A stretch of 64,000 bases of DNA, taken from NCBI GenBank assembly GCA_012270975.1, contig JAAXHH010000141.1:248335-312334 (forward strand), given 5' to 3'. Positions within the stretch are counted from its first letter, which is position 1; the number at the start of each line of letters is the position of its first letter. This document shows, one piece after another, positions 24,432 through 34,097 of the stretch. Below the pieces are notes generated by a model that did not search any database, was not told the DNA's origin, and worked only from the letters and a program-made list of their open reading frames with translations. The position numbers and the translations under genes were made by a program. Source of the stretch: Candidatus Latescibacterota bacterium. GTDB lineage: Bacteria > JAAXHH01.

Positions 24432-26477
24432 GTGCGGACCGAGCCCCATTCCAGCTACCGTCAGATGATTTCGATCGCATCGGTCTTCCTCCAGCGCTTC
24501 CGTGCCTTCCGGGCCGTCCTCATCGGTGCCGCGCTTTCGGTGTTTATCGGCTTCACGGGGGAATACTGCGCCAACCAGATCGGCTACGAACCGGCAGCGA
24601 CCCACCTTCCCCCGGTGTTCCTCGTTCCCTTTCTCTTCTGCGTGCTGCTGCCCAATGCCCTGGTCGCGCGTATCCGTCCCGCATCGGCACTTTCGTTCTA
24701 TGAATTGATCATGGTTTTCGCCATGGGGTGGATCGCCTCCACGGTGCCGGACCAGGCCATGACCAAATACCTGCTCGTCGTGATCACCGCGCCGTTCTAC
24801 TTCGCCTCTCCTGAAAACAGCTGGGAGACCATCTTCTTTCCCTATCTGCCCGAATGGCTGGTTCTCAGCGACCGGGCGGCGGCGCGGGTATTCTACGAGG
24901 GACTCCAGTCCGGCCAGTCGATTCCCTGGGGCGCGTGGCTGTCCCCCCTGTTCTGGTGGGGTTCCTTCATACTCGTCCTGCTCTTTGTCGGCGCGTGCAT
25001 CGTCGTGATGCTTCGCAAGCAGTGGGTCGAACACGAGCGGCTCCAGTTCCCGCTAGGCGAAGTAGGCCTGCACCTGATCTCACTGGGCGGCGGCAGAGGG
25101 AAGGCCGGTGGCGAAGAAGAGGGCGGCAATCGCTGGATCCAGGCCGGAGCCGCAGCCATGTCCCTGGTCATGATCTGGAACATCGTTTCTTTCTGGGGCA
25201 TATGGCCACCGATCCCGATCATGGCCGAACACTCTCAGATACTCTCCCTCGATCCCGCCTTTCCCGGTCTAATCTTTCGGGTGAACGTATTCGTCTTCTG
25301 TCTTCTGATCTTCGTCAACCGGGACGTACTGCTCAGCATGTGGCTGTTTCTCGTCTTCTACGTATTGCAGGAGGGATCGCTCAATATGGTCGGCGTGGGG
25401 TCCACCTCCGGCACCATCATCCATGGCGGCCTGGCCGGCATTCAGTCCATTGCCGGTCTGGTTACCTTCGTCCTCTTCGGCCTGTGGATGGCCCGCCGTC
25501 ATCTCAGGAGCGTATGGCACCATGCCCTGGGTCGGAAGGGTGAGCTGGACGACGCAGAGGAGCTTTTATGCTACCGCACGGCAGTCTTCGGCTTCCTGCT
25601 CAGTCTTCTCTTCATCATCTGCTGGCTGTACGCCGCCGGACTATCGCTTCCGATCATGGCGCTGTTCATCATCCTGCTCTTCATCTTCTACATCGCCCTG
25701 GCCCGCGTCGTGGCGGAAACGGGCCTGGTCACACTCGACCTGCCCATCAACAGCCACCAGTTCTCCATCGCCATCGTGGGGTCCGCGCAGATCAGCCACG
25801 GTGATCTCACGGCCCTGGGCATGGCCAACGGGTTCGCCCGCAACTGGCGGACTTTCACCATGATCGGCACGTCCCACGTGGCCTGGCTGAAATCCCGATG
25901 GCTCCAGCACCGGCAAATCCAAGCCGATCGAATACCGGAAGCGCAGGTTTCCGGGAGCGGGATCTCGGCAAAACACCTCTTCGCCGGCGTGGCCGTCGCC
26001 TTCTGCCTGAGCGCCGTGGCCTCCATTGGCTACGTCATTTACGCCGGAAACACCTACGGCGCACAGAATCTGCGGACCGACCTGGGTACGGACCGGGGTA
26101 TCCGGTTCTATGATCTGATCGTGACCTGGGTCAACAACGCGACGCAGATCAGTGATCTCGAAATCCTGTTTTTCGGGAGTGGGGTCGTCATGATGATCGT
26201 GCTCCTGGCCGGGCGGTTTCTGCTTCCCTGGTGGCCGCTCCATCCCATCGGCATGGTCGTCGTCATGTCCGCCCCGGTCCGGAACGCGTTCCTGACGATC
26301 TTCCTGGCCTGGCTGGTCCAGGCCATCGTGTTCCGCATCGGAGGTCCGACACTTTACCAGAAGGTCCGCAGTATGTTTATTGGGATATTGCTCGCCTATC
26401 TATTCTGGCAACTGGTCGCCATGGGGGTAGACCTGGCCTGGTTCCCGGACCGGCCCCATCGTTGGGAGTCCTACTGA
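24432..26477 (+). CDS. DUF6785/DUF6784-like polytopic membrane protein
   Basis: 681 residues starting at GTG 24432, 30 bases after the antiporter. At least 14 hydrophobic segments are present, including VLIGAALSVFIGFTG, HLPPVFLVPFLFCVLLPNAL, MFIGILLAYLFWQLVAMGVD near the C-terminus, and conserved family segments LSFYELIMVFAMGWIAS and KQWVEHERLQFPLGE. This resembles the DUF6785/DUF6784 family of uncharacterised proteins with distant similarity to oligopeptide (OPT) transporters. It is probably an inner-membrane transporter; substrate unknown. It is followed 17 bases later by a TIM-barrel isomerase gene, suggesting uptake linked to that enzyme. Confidence 0.78.
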   Translation: MRTEPHSSYRQMISIASVFLQRFRAFRAVLIGAALSVFIGFTGEYCANQIGYEPAATHLPPVFLVPFLFCVLLPNALVARIRPASALSFYELIMVFAMGWIASTVPDQAMTKYLLVVITAPFYFASPENSWETIFFPYLPEWLVLSDRAAARVFYEGLQSGQSIPWGAWLSPLFWWGSFILVLLFVGACIVVMLRKQWVEHERLQFPLGEVGLHLISLGGGRGKAGGEEEGGNRWIQAGAAAMSLVMIWNIVSFWGIWPPIPIMAEHSQILSLDPAFPGLIFRVNVFVFCLLIFVNRDVLLSMWLFLVFYVLQEGSLNMVGVGSTSGTIIHGGLAGIQSIAGLVTFVLFGLWMARRHLRSVWHHALGRKGELDDAEELLCYRTAVFGFLLSLLFIICWLYAAGLSLPIMALFIILLFIFYIALARVVAETGLVTLDLPINSHQFSIAIVGSAQISHGDLTALGMANGFARNWRTFTMIGTSHVAWLKSRWLQHRQIQADRIPEAQVSGSGISAKHLFAGVAVAFCLSAVASIGYVIYAGNTYGAQNLRTDLGTDRGIRFYDLIVTWVNNATQISDLEILFFGSGVVMMIVLLAGRFLLPWWPLHPIGMVVVMSAPVRNAFLTIFLAWLVQAIVFRIGGPTLYQKVRSMFIGILLAYLFWQLVAMGVDLAWFPDRPHRWESY

Positions 26478-26494
26478 GAAAGGGGAATTGACGC

Positions 26495-27313
26495 ATGCAG
26501 TTCATCATGTTCACCAAGCACCTCGAGGGTCTCACACTGTCGGAAATCGCGGAGAAACTGAAAAGCGTGGGCGTTTCCGGCGCCGATCTGTGCGTGCGCG
26601 ACGGATATCCTGTGAATCCCGGAAACATAGACCGGGCCCTGCCGGAAGCCGCTAAGGTACTTTCCGATGAAGGACTCTCCATTCCGCTTGTGACCGCGCC
26701 GGGGGATTTCACTACGGCCACGCTGGACTACGCGGAGAGATACTACGAGGCCTGCGGAGAAAACGGCGTAAAGCACATCAAGCTGGGGTACTGGCACTGG
26801 TCGCCGGGATCGGACTACTGGGCGGAACTGGACCGTGCGCGGAAGGAGCTGGAGGGGTTTCAGCGCCTGTCGGAAAAAACGGGCGTCAAAACCGTGGTAC
26901 ATAACCATTCCGGCCACTCCATGGGCCTGAATTCGTCCGCCGTCATGCACGTCGTGCAGGGATTCGACCCCCGCCACGTCGGCGTGTTCGCGGACGTGGG
27001 ACACCTGTCCATCTGCGGAGAGCCGATCGACATGGCCCTCAACATCGTCCGGGAATACCTGTCGGTCATGTCCTTCAAGGACCTTGCGCGGGTGCAGCGG
27101 GTCCATGACGGCGAGCGGCGGTGGGAGGTCGACGTGGTGCGGCTGGGCACGGGCTTCGGGGACTGGAAGACGGTGCTGTCCACGCTGAAGGCCCAGGGAT
27201 TCGACGGGCCCGTCACCATGCACAGTGAATACGGGGGAGAACCCGTGGACACGGTCGTCGACCTGGCCCGGTCGGACCTGCGCTTCATCCGGAACCTGAT
27301 GGAACAGCAGTAG
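26495..27313 (+). CDS. Sugar phosphate isomerase/epimerase (xylose isomerase-like TIM barrel)
   Basis: 272 residues; AAGGGGAA precedes ATG 26495. The AP-endonuclease-2-like TIM barrel is shown by the N-terminal MFTKHLEGLTLSEIAEKLK, GVSGADLCVRDGYPV, KTVVHNHSGHSMGL, VGVFADVGHLSICGE and the C-terminal TMHSEYGG with the last metal Glu. These residues form a divalent-metal site used for epimerisation or isomerisation of sugars and ketoses. It is the last gene of the run with the two membrane proteins. Its stop is separated by only 2 bases from the stop of the convergent M55 peptidase gene. Confidence 0.85.
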   Translation: MQFIMFTKHLEGLTLSEIAEKLKSVGVSGADLCVRDGYPVNPGNIDRALPEAAKVLSDEGLSIPLVTAPGDFTTATLDYAERYYEACGENGVKHIKLGYWHWSPGSDYWAELDRARKELEGFQRLSEKTGVKTVVHNHSGHSMGLNSSAVMHVVQGFDPRHVGVFADVGHLSICGEPIDMALNIVREYLSVMSFKDLARVQRVHDGERRWEVDVVRLGTGFGDWKTVLSTLKAQGFDGPVTMHSEYGGEPVDTVVDLARSDLRFIRNLMEQQ

Positions 27314-27315
27314 GC

Positions 27316-28128
27316 CTACCAGTGCCAGATCTGGTTCCAGGCCTCCATCCAGTCCCGGCCGTCGCTGACGACGGTCAGATCGTCGGGAAACGAGACCCCC
27401 GGCCGGCCCTTGTAATGTGCCGCGTTGTCCACGGTGTCCAGTTCGATGGTGATCTTCGTGGGAGCCGCCGGCACGTAGGGTCTGATGTCCGGCAGATCCT
27501 GCAGTGCCCGCCGCGTGCCTTCCTCGATCATCTGCCGCGCGCGGACCGGGGGAATCTGCCGGGCCGAGTACCTGGACAGGCCCCGTTTCACGGCCACGAC
27601 CGGCAGGTTTTCTCCCAGCAGCTCCCGGGACTCCCGGCATACGGCCTCGTCGCCGGTGACCAGCAGCACGGGACAGCCGTAGTGTCCGCAGAGGGCGGCG
27701 TTGATGCCGACTTCGCCCACTTCGTCGTCATTGAACCGCAGGCTGCGCCAGCCTGTCGTCGAGATCGTGTGGCACATCACGCCGTCCGGCGTGTTCGCCC
27801 GGGCGTGCATGCCGACGAACACCGCGGCGTCGCAGCCCGTCTCGAACATCTCCGTGTAACGCGACCAGGGATGCTTGGCCACCCATTCACAACCGGTATC
27901 GAGCAACTCGGGCACCAGTGAATTGAAGGTCCAGTCCCCTCCGGCGCCGTGGCAGTCCACCACCACGATTTCCTTCGCGCCCGCGGCCCGGGCGCCCCTT
28001 ACAGCGGCATTGATCTCCTCGGTATAAAGCCGCCGGCCTTCCTCGTACATTGGCTTTCCGCCCGTGACCTGGTCCCAGGCCACGATGCCGCTGACGCCTT
28101 CCATGTCCGTCATGATCAGTATGCGCAT
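27316..28128 (-). CDS. M55 family D-aminopeptidase (DppA-like)
   Basis: 270 residues. The DppA-type metal site is intact: D8 and E10 in MRILIMTDMEGVSG, H60 in VVVDCHGAGG, H108 in GMHARANTPDG, and a Glu in the NDDEVGEVGINA segment. M55 enzymes are zinc D-aminopeptidases releasing N-terminal D-Ala or other residues, forming decameric rings in Bacillus. It may recycle cell-wall D-amino-acid peptides. It is the last gene on the minus strand here, 120 bases after mqnD, and may or may not be in that operon. Confidence 0.9.
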   Translation of the reverse strand: MRILIMTDMEGVSGIVAWDQVTGGKPMYEEGRRLYTEEINAAVRGARAAGAKEIVVVDCHGAGGDWTFNSLVPELLDTGCEWVAKHPWSRYTEMFETGCDAAVFVGMHARANTPDGVMCHTISTTGWRSLRFNDDEVGEVGINAALCGHYGCPVLLVTGDEAVCRESRELLGENLPVVAVKRGLSRYSARQIPPVRARQMIEEGTRRALQDLPDIRPYVPAAPTKITIELDTVDNAAHYKGRPGVSFPDDLTVVSDGRDWMEAWNQIWHW

Positions 28129-28248
28129 GATACTCTCTCTCCGTGCTAAGGGTAATCTGCTTTCTTTTCCAGGCAGGATGCTGTTGAACGTTGGCCGCCA
28201 TTCGACCGCGGCTGTTCTTCGTCGTTGGTCGTCATACGACAGCAGCCG

Positions 28249-29076
28249 TCATTCGAACAGGGCATGTTCCGATACCGGGACGATACCCGCGTCCTCGGCC
28301 CGGGCATACAGGTCGTGAATCGCCGCTTTCCCATCATCACCATACTGTAGCGAATACTCATTCACGTAAAGGTCGATGTGTTGCTGCATGACCGTCTCAT
28401 CCATTTCCTGGGCATAGCGCCGGATATAAGGCCTCACCTCACCGGGATGGGCGTAGGCGAATTCGATACTCGATCGTATGGACCGGTCGAGCCGTTCGTG
28501 CATCGCGCTGCCCAGGTCTCTCCGCGCGAGAATGCCGCCCAGGGGAATCGGGTGCCCCGTCTCATCCTCCCACCACGCGCCCAGGTCGATCACCTTTGAC
28601 AGGCCGTATTCGGCGAAGGTGAACCGGCTTTCGTGGATGATTACGCCGGCGTCGACGTCACCGCGTTCGCAGGCCGGCATGATCTCGTCGAAGGGCAGAT
28701 AGATCAGACGATCCAGGGCGGGATCGAAAAGCCTCAGCAGCAACGCCGCCGTGGTCAGCCGGCCGGGCAGGGCGATCTTCTGGCCCTTCAGCCGTTCCGG
28801 CTGCAGCGGTTCTCTCGAAACCACCAGGGGGCCGCAACCCCTGCCCAGCGCGCCGCCAGCCCGGAGCAGAACGTAATGGTCCCGGAGGTAGCCGAGGGCG
28901 TGAAAAGAGACTTTGGTCAGATCCAGTTCGCGCTCCAGGGCCATGGCATTCAGCGTCTCTATATCTTCCAGCACTTCCCGGCACGGAGGCGCATCTGGAA
29001 TCCTGCCCTGTGTCATGGCGCAAAAGATGAACGTATCGTTCGGACAGGGCGAATACCCGAGGGACAGGACGGTCAT
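28249..29076 (-). CDS. mqnD: 1,4-dihydroxy-6-naphthoate synthase (futalosine pathway)
   Basis: 275 residues, the usual length for MqnD. Opens with LSLGYSPCPNDTFIFCAM, the characteristic SPCPNDTF motif, followed by ETLNAMALERELDLTKVSFHALGYL and GAALGRGCGPLVVS-type segments of the periplasmic-binding-protein-like fold. It converts cyclic dehypoxanthinyl futalosine to 1,4-dihydroxy-6-naphthoate, a late step of the alternative menaquinone route. It lies 61 bases downstream of the futalosine hydrolase gene on the same strand, which supports the assignment. MqnA, MqnC and MqnE are not in the window. Confidence 0.92.
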   Translation of the reverse strand: MTVLSLGYSPCPNDTFIFCAMTQGRIPDAPPCREVLEDIETLNAMALERELDLTKVSFHALGYLRDHYVLLRAGGALGRGCGPLVVSREPLQPERLKGQKIALPGRLTTAALLLRLFDPALDRLIYLPFDEIMPACERGDVDAGVIIHESRFTFAEYGLSKVIDLGAWWEDETGHPIPLGGILARRDLGSAMHERLDRSIRSSIEFAYAHPGEVRPYIRRYAQEMDETVMQQHIDLYVNEYSLQYGDDGKAAIHDLYARAEDAGIVPVSEHALFE

Positions 29077-29137
29077 GGACCGGCCTCCTTACGGACCGCG
29101 TCCGTGAGCAAAAAGCGGATCCTGATTACGCGCCTCA

Positions 29138-29905
29138 TCATCGACCCCCTTGTTCGACGATCCTTTCGACCGCCTGCTGACAGCGCCCGATCGCCAGGGG
29201 CAGATCCCATTGCGACAGGTCCCGGTCGACCACCCGGTTGCTGATGCCGCGGATCTCCATGAAGGGGATCCCGAAGGCCGTGGCTATGTGGGCTGCCGCC
29301 GCCCCTTCCATGTTCTCGCATATTCCGCCATATCGGGCGGCCAGCGTATCTCCAACCGTCTGGACGCCGCTGCATTGTTGGACAGTGATGAAGGGACCGG
29401 CCGCGATACCACAGGTTGTTTCCCCATCCATCCCGTTTTTCACGTGCTTTCGAATCATCTCGGCCCGCGTGGCGTCTAGCGGAATCCTGTTGTACAGGGG
29501 CTCCTTGAGCACGCCGGTATGCGAATCGGTCCGGGCAGGAATCATGGGAAACCCCATCCCTTCCAGGTCCATCCAGCCTTCCGGTGTCAAGACGCCTGTA
29601 TCGCCGTAGCATTCCTCCGTGGCTATGGCAAGATCGCCGACTCTCAATCCCGACCGAACGTATGCGCCGCCTGCGCCGAATTGCAGGATCACGGCGGGTT
29701 CGTGGCGGGTCAGCGCAAGGGTCAGGGCCGCGGCCGTGTTGACCTGTCCCACACCGCCCTCGACCAGGAGCACCGACTTCCCGGACAACGAACCCAGATG
29801 CCAGGGCCGGGTCAGGGGATGGTCCGTTCCGGAGGATTCCATCCGCGACCGGACATGCTCCTGTTCCATATCCGTCGCGGTTATGAGCAGATAGTCAAGT
29901 TTCAT
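29138..29905 (-). CDS. mqnB: Futalosine hydrolase
   Basis: 255 residues of the nucleoside phosphorylase/hydrolase fold. Visible elements: LLITATDMEQEHVRSRM at the N-terminus, VEGGVGQVNTAAALTLAL, FGAGGAYVRSGLRVGDLAIATE, the ENMEGAAAAHIATAFGIPFMEIRGISN purine/ribose-binding segment and VVDRDLSQWDL. The last motif, with acidic residue and Trp, is typical of futalosine hydrolase and differs from MTA/SAH nucleosidase. It releases hypoxanthine from futalosine to give dehypoxanthine futalosine. The mqnB-mqnD order supports the assignment. Confidence 0.9.
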   Translation of the reverse strand: MKLDYLLITATDMEQEHVRSRMESSGTDHPLTRPWHLGSLSGKSVLLVEGGVGQVNTAAALTLALTRHEPAVILQFGAGGAYVRSGLRVGDLAIATEECYGDTGVLTPEGWMDLEGMGFPMIPARTDSHTGVLKEPLYNRIPLDATRAEMIRKHVKNGMDGETTCGIAAGPFITVQQCSGVQTVGDTLAARYGGICENMEGAAAAHIATAFGIPFMEIRGISNRVVDRDLSQWDLPLAIGRCQQAVERIVEQGGR

Positions 29906-29908
29906 AGC

Positions 29909-30703
29909 TCACCCCGGTACCCGGCCCTCAACGGCCAGCAGGTACAGGGTTTGGGAAACGGCCGAGGATTCTACCCATTCACGGTAGTCCATTTCCGCGG
30001 CCACCCTTTGCAACTCGGTGAGATACCCATCCCGCACCATCTGAAGTCCACGGGTTGCGGCGACCGCCGACCAGATGCCCAGCCGCGATTTACGATCGGC
30101 ATGAAGGCTGTCCGCGTATTCGTGTTGTTCAGTTACCCGGATGTCAACAAGTCCCAATTGCTCGAAGTCGAGGGCCAGGTGGTCGGCAATCGCGTTGTCC
30201 ATGCCGGCATCGGATCGCCAGGCCAGGAACGCTTCGTAAAACAACATCACACTCGAAGGCGGACTGGGATCCCATTCGATCTTCTCATGATTGTAATCCA
30301 GCGCCAGAAACCGGCCGCCTGGCATGATGGCACTTATGCAGCACGCGATCGCCTTTCTGGGAGAGGACAGCCACTGGATCACTCTCGCCGTGTTCGCCAG
30401 GTCAAACTGCTGATCGAATGGCATATAGAATATGTCCGCCGCGACGAAACAGAGTCCACGAGGGCTCGCGTCGATGGCCTGGCGAATCAGACTGACGTCG
30501 ATGTCGAGTCCCACGGTGATTCCGGGATCGGTTGTTTCAAACATTTCCCTTGTGATCGCCCCGGTCCCGCAACCTACATCCAATACGCGCATCCCCGGCT
30601 GGAGCAGTTCGTCAAGCCGCCGGTGCGAGGAAGAAAGCGTGCGTTCATTCAGTATTTCCTCCGTCCCGGATGGCATATGCGCTCTTTCTCGCGCAAGAGT
30701 CAT
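29909..30703 (-). CDS. Class I SAM-dependent methyltransferase
   Basis: 264 residues from ATG at 30703, which has AGGG eight bases upstream; an earlier ATG at 30730 overlaps the Gfo gene by 7 bases and would add nine residues. The SAM-binding motif I is clear (RVLDVGCGTGAITREMFE), followed by GLDIDVSLIRQA (acidic ribose ligand), CFVAADIFYMPF and LKPGG-like IMPGGRFLALDY. No menaquinone-specific UbiE features were seen, so its substrate is unknown. Stop is 3 bases from mqnB, so they are surely co-transcribed. Confidence 0.85.
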   Translation of the reverse strand: MTLARERAHMPSGTEEILNERTLSSSHRRLDELLQPGMRVLDVGCGTGAITREMFETTDPGITVGLDIDVSLIRQAIDASPRGLCFVAADIFYMPFDQQFDLANTARVIQWLSSPRKAIACCISAIMPGGRFLALDYNHEKIEWDPSPPSSVMLFYEAFLAWRSDAGMDNAIADHLALDFEQLGLVDIRVTEQHEYADSLHADRKSRLGIWSAVAATRGLQMVRDGYLTELQRVAAEMDYREWVESSAVSQTLYLLAVEGRVPG

Positions 30704-30723
30704 ATCTCTCGCCCTATTTTGCT

Positions 30724-31800
30724 TCAGCATTCGACATCGACCCAGCCGCCCGCATCGTTCGACTTGACCGCCGTGTCAATCACGAGCTGGGCCGCCAGGC
30801 CGTCCCGGAAGGTGGGTGGTTCGTCCCCACCCCGGCGGATGTTGCTTAAAAATGACGAGACTATGCTTTCGTCGACAGTCGGCTCAGGGCATTCGACTGA
30901 AGTGTACTCCGTCTCCGTGGACCGTTCCATGAGGCGGCGGTCACCCGTCATCTGCCAGAAGTAGGAGGTCCGCTCGCAATCAACCCGGATGGAATGTTCC
31001 TGGTGCAACCTGCTGGCCCGGATCGACCCGCGGGCGCCGTTTTCAAACCGCAGCAACAGCTGGCAGACGTCATCGTTTTCCACCACGCCGATCCGATCCG
31101 GGATCTCAAGAACACCTTCGCTATGCAGCCGGCGCAGTTCGCCGAAGTGTCCGTCCGACATCAGCAGCGGCCGCCGCGGAACGTACACGGCCAGTTCCGC
31201 GTTCACTTGCGCAATCTCGCCAACGAGCCACCGCGCGGCATCGATCATGTACACCCCGAGATCGCCGAGAGCCCCGGTTCCCGCCTCGGCCCGCTTGAAC
31301 CGCCAGGTCAGCGGAAAGAGGGGATCCCGGGCCCAGTCGAAGGACCAGTGGGCGTCGAAGGTATGGATCTTTCCGGCCTTTCCCTCGCGCAACAGGCGAG
31401 AAAGGAGCCGAAGTGCCGGGAAGAGACGTATGCCCGATTGCACGCCTGTTTTCACGCAGCCCGTCTCCGCGGCGGCGCACATCTCCCTTGCCTGGGTCCC
31501 GTTCAGCGCCAGAGGCTTCTCGCAAAACACCGATTTCCCAGCCTTCAGGGCTGCCACGGCGATTGGATGGTGCAGGTGATGAGGTGTGGTGATGCCGACG
31601 GCGTCGATGTCGTCGCGGTTCAACAGCTCGTTTACGTTCCGGCACACGTTCGGGACGTCATACCGTTCCGCCAGGGCACGTGCGCGTTCGATTCGGCGGC
31701 TGGCGACCGCGGTCAGGGTGGCTTCTTCCTGCCAGGCCTCCGCGTGGGAATAGGCGATGTGACCGGCGCCGATCATGCCAATGCGAACGATGTTCTTCAT
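30724..31800 (-). CDS. Gfo/Idh/MocA family oxidoreductase
   Basis: 358 residues from ATG at 31800; upstream in-frame codons do not resemble protein. Rossmann start VRIGMIGAGHIAYSHAEAW, then DAVGITTPHHLHHPIAVAALKAGKSVFCEKPLALNGTQA with the EKP motif. The substrate domain contains DLGVYMIDAARWLVGE, the usual G-x-H/D position being Y-M-I-D here. Likely an NAD(P)-dependent sugar or polyol dehydrogenase. Its 3' end lies against the methyltransferase gene, so it may lead the operon ending in mqnB-mqnD, though no functional link to menaquinone is evident. Confidence 0.87.
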   Translation of the reverse strand: MKNIVRIGMIGAGHIAYSHAEAWQEEATLTAVASRRIERARALAERYDVPNVCRNVNELLNRDDIDAVGITTPHHLHHPIAVAALKAGKSVFCEKPLALNGTQAREMCAAAETGCVKTGVQSGIRLFPALRLLSRLLREGKAGKIHTFDAHWSFDWARDPLFPLTWRFKRAEAGTGALGDLGVYMIDAARWLVGEIAQVNAELAVYVPRRPLLMSDGHFGELRRLHSEGVLEIPDRIGVVENDDVCQLLLRFENGARGSIRASRLHQEHSIRVDCERTSYFWQMTGDRRLMERSTETEYTSVECPEPTVDESIVSSFLSNIRRGGDEPPTFRDGLAAQLVIDTAVKSNDAGGWVDVEC

Positions 31801-31822
31801 GTTTGAATTCCGACTGGAGCGA

Positions 31823-33955
31823 TCAGGATGTCGCCGTACCCGTGTCGGAACCATCCTCCACACCCGGCTCCACCGGTCCGCTTAATCCACCCTGCCTTAG
31901 CAAGGCTTCCGTGGTTGGCTCCCTGCCGCGGAAATCCCGGAAGACATCCATGGGATGCCGGCTGCCGCCGAGGGCGAGGACGGTATCACGGAACCGCCTG
32001 CCCAGGCGCCGCATCTCCCCTTCGTTCTCCAGCCCTGCTTCCTCGAAGGCGGAGAAGGCGTCCGCGCTGATCACTTCTGACCACTTGTAACTGTAGTATC
32101 CCGCGGCGTATCCACCGGCGAAAATGTGGGAGAACGAGCAGAAGAACCGGTCTTCTTCAAGCGCGGGCAGGATCAGCGTCTCCGCGTCGATCCGGCGCTG
32201 CACGTCCAGGATCGTATCCGTTCCCTCGGGGTCGAAATGCTCGTGCAGTTCCATGTCGAGCAGGCCGAAGTTGACCTGCCTGAGCGTGTTGCTGCCCTCC
32301 CGGAAGGTCCGGGCGCCGAGCAGGCGGTCGATGATTTCGTCGGGAAGCGGCTCGTCCGTCTCGTAGTGACGCGCCAGGCCCTTCAGCGTCCCCCGGTCGT
32401 AACACCAGTTTTCCATGAACTGGCTGGCGATCTCCACCGCGTCCCATTCCACGTTGGATATGCCGGATGCCATGCCGTAGTCGATGGTGGTCAGCATGTG
32501 CTGGAGTGCGTGGCCGAACTCGTGGAACAGGGTCTCCACTTCGCGGAACGTCATGAGCGAAGGCTTGCCGCCGACGGGTTTGCCTTGGTTGCAGATCATG
32601 TAGGCCACGGGCAGCCGGGCGGCCTGTCCCGCAGAAGCCATGACCGCGCTTCTGCCCACCAGCGTATCCATCCACGCGCCGCCCTGCTTCTCCGCGGGAC
32701 GGCTGTACGGATCCAGGTAGAAGGCCGCCATGGGTTCGTCCCGGTCGTCGAACACCCGGAAAAACTGGACGTCCTCGTGCCAGACGGGCACCTCGCCGGT
32801 CGCCTCTTCCAGGCGCACGCCGAAGAGCCGTTCCGTGAGTTCGAACAATCCGTTCAGCACGCGAGGCAGCGGGAAATAGGGTCTCAATTCTTCGTCCTTC
32901 AGGTCGTAACGCGCCTCGCGAAGCCGTTCCGCCCAGTAGGGGACGTCCCAGTGCTTGAATTCGTCATCCTCGTCGTCACCGTCCACTCCGGCCAGCGCCT
33001 TCAACGCTTCCATGTCCCGCTCTGCGGCGCCCCGGCCCGCCACGCGCAATTCGTCGAGCAGGCGCCGTACCGATCCCGCGTCCGGCGCCATCTTCCTGCT
33101 GAGACTCAACTCCGCGAAGGTAGCGAACCCGAGCAGTTCGCACTTTTCGATTCTCAGGGCGATGATCTCCCTGGCCACGTCCCGGTTGTCCCACTGGCCG
33201 GCCGATGCCTTGGAAATGAACGCGCGGTACATCTTCTCACGCAGGTCCCTGCGCTTGCTGTGCTGCATGAAGGGCATGAAGCTCGGATAGTCCAGCGTGA
33301 GGACCCAGGGCCCGTCCGCTGCCGTGGCCTGCTCGTGTCCCTCCTGCCGGGCCGTATCCGCGGCCAGTTCGAGCAGGGTTTCGGGTAGGCCTTCGGTCTC
33401 TTCGGCATCCGTGAGCGTTATCTTGAATGCTTTCGTGGCATCGAGGACGTTGTTGGAGAACTTCGTGCTCAACTCCGCCAGCCGCTGGCTGATCTCGTTG
33501 TAGCGATCTCGGTCCGCGTCGTCCAGGCCCACCCCGTTCAACTCGGCCTCGCGTATGGCCGATTCCAGGATCCGCTGCTGGGCCGGGTCGAAACGACGCG
33601 CCTCGTCGCTGTCCCGCAAGGCGCAATAGGCCTGATACAGGGGTTTGCTCTGGCCGAGCCGATTGCTGAACTTGACCACTTCCGCGAGCAGGGGATCGTA
33701 CACTTCCCGCAACTCGGGCGAGTTCTTCACTCCGTGCAGATGGGACACGATGCCCCATGTGCGGCCCAGGTCGTCTTCGATTCGCTCAAGCGGATCCATC
33801 AAAGCGTCCCAGGTGCGCGGCGTGGTGTCCTCGAGCCGGGACACGGCCGCTTCGCAGCCCTCGAGCAGGGCGCGGATACCAGGTTCGATGTGGTGGGTCT
33901 CTATCTGTTCGAAGTGGGGAAGATCGTCCCAGTTCAGCAGCGGGTTTTTATCCAT
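31823..33955 (-). CDS. M3 family oligopeptidase (oligopeptidase A/PrlC-like)
   Basis: 710 residues, close to the length of oligopeptidase A. The start NPLLNWDDLPHFEQIETHHIEPGIRALL matches the N-terminal pattern of PrlC. The zinc motif H478-E-F-G-H482 (LFHEFGHALQHML) is intact and followed by the third-ligand Glu region (GISNVEWDAVEIASQFMENW). The C-terminal FAGGYAAGYYSYKWSEVISADAFS is also characteristic. It is a cytosolic zinc metallopeptidase that trims short peptides and signal-peptide remnants. Divergently transcribed from the FMN hydroxyacid dehydrogenase gene across 142 bases. Confidence 0.93.
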   Translation of the reverse strand: MDKNPLLNWDDLPHFEQIETHHIEPGIRALLEGCEAAVSRLEDTTPRTWDALMDPLERIEDDLGRTWGIVSHLHGVKNSPELREVYDPLLAEVVKFSNRLGQSKPLYQAYCALRDSDEARRFDPAQQRILESAIREAELNGVGLDDADRDRYNEISQRLAELSTKFSNNVLDATKAFKITLTDAEETEGLPETLLELAADTARQEGHEQATAADGPWVLTLDYPSFMPFMQHSKRRDLREKMYRAFISKASAGQWDNRDVAREIIALRIEKCELLGFATFAELSLSRKMAPDAGSVRRLLDELRVAGRGAAERDMEALKALAGVDGDDEDDEFKHWDVPYWAERLREARYDLKDEELRPYFPLPRVLNGLFELTERLFGVRLEEATGEVPVWHEDVQFFRVFDDRDEPMAAFYLDPYSRPAEKQGGAWMDTLVGRSAVMASAGQAARLPVAYMICNQGKPVGGKPSLMTFREVETLFHEFGHALQHMLTTIDYGMASGISNVEWDAVEIASQFMENWCYDRGTLKGLARHYETDEPLPDEIIDRLLGARTFREGSNTLRQVNFGLLDMELHEHFDPEGTDTILDVQRRIDAETLILPALEEDRFFCSFSHIFAGGYAAGYYSYKWSEVISADAFSAFEEAGLENEGEMRRLGRRFRDTVLALGGSRHPMDVFRDFRGREPTTEALLRQGGLSGPVEPGVEDGSDTGTATS

Positions 33956-34097
33956 TCTGATCGCCTTGCCTTTTTGTTGCGTACGTTTATCTTGGGGTAC
34001 GACCGGCGCCGGTACACGGGCGCGACAACCGTAGCAAATTACGAAGTACCCGGGCCTAAATCAACCTATCATTTCTTTCCGTACCGGAACGAAATGC

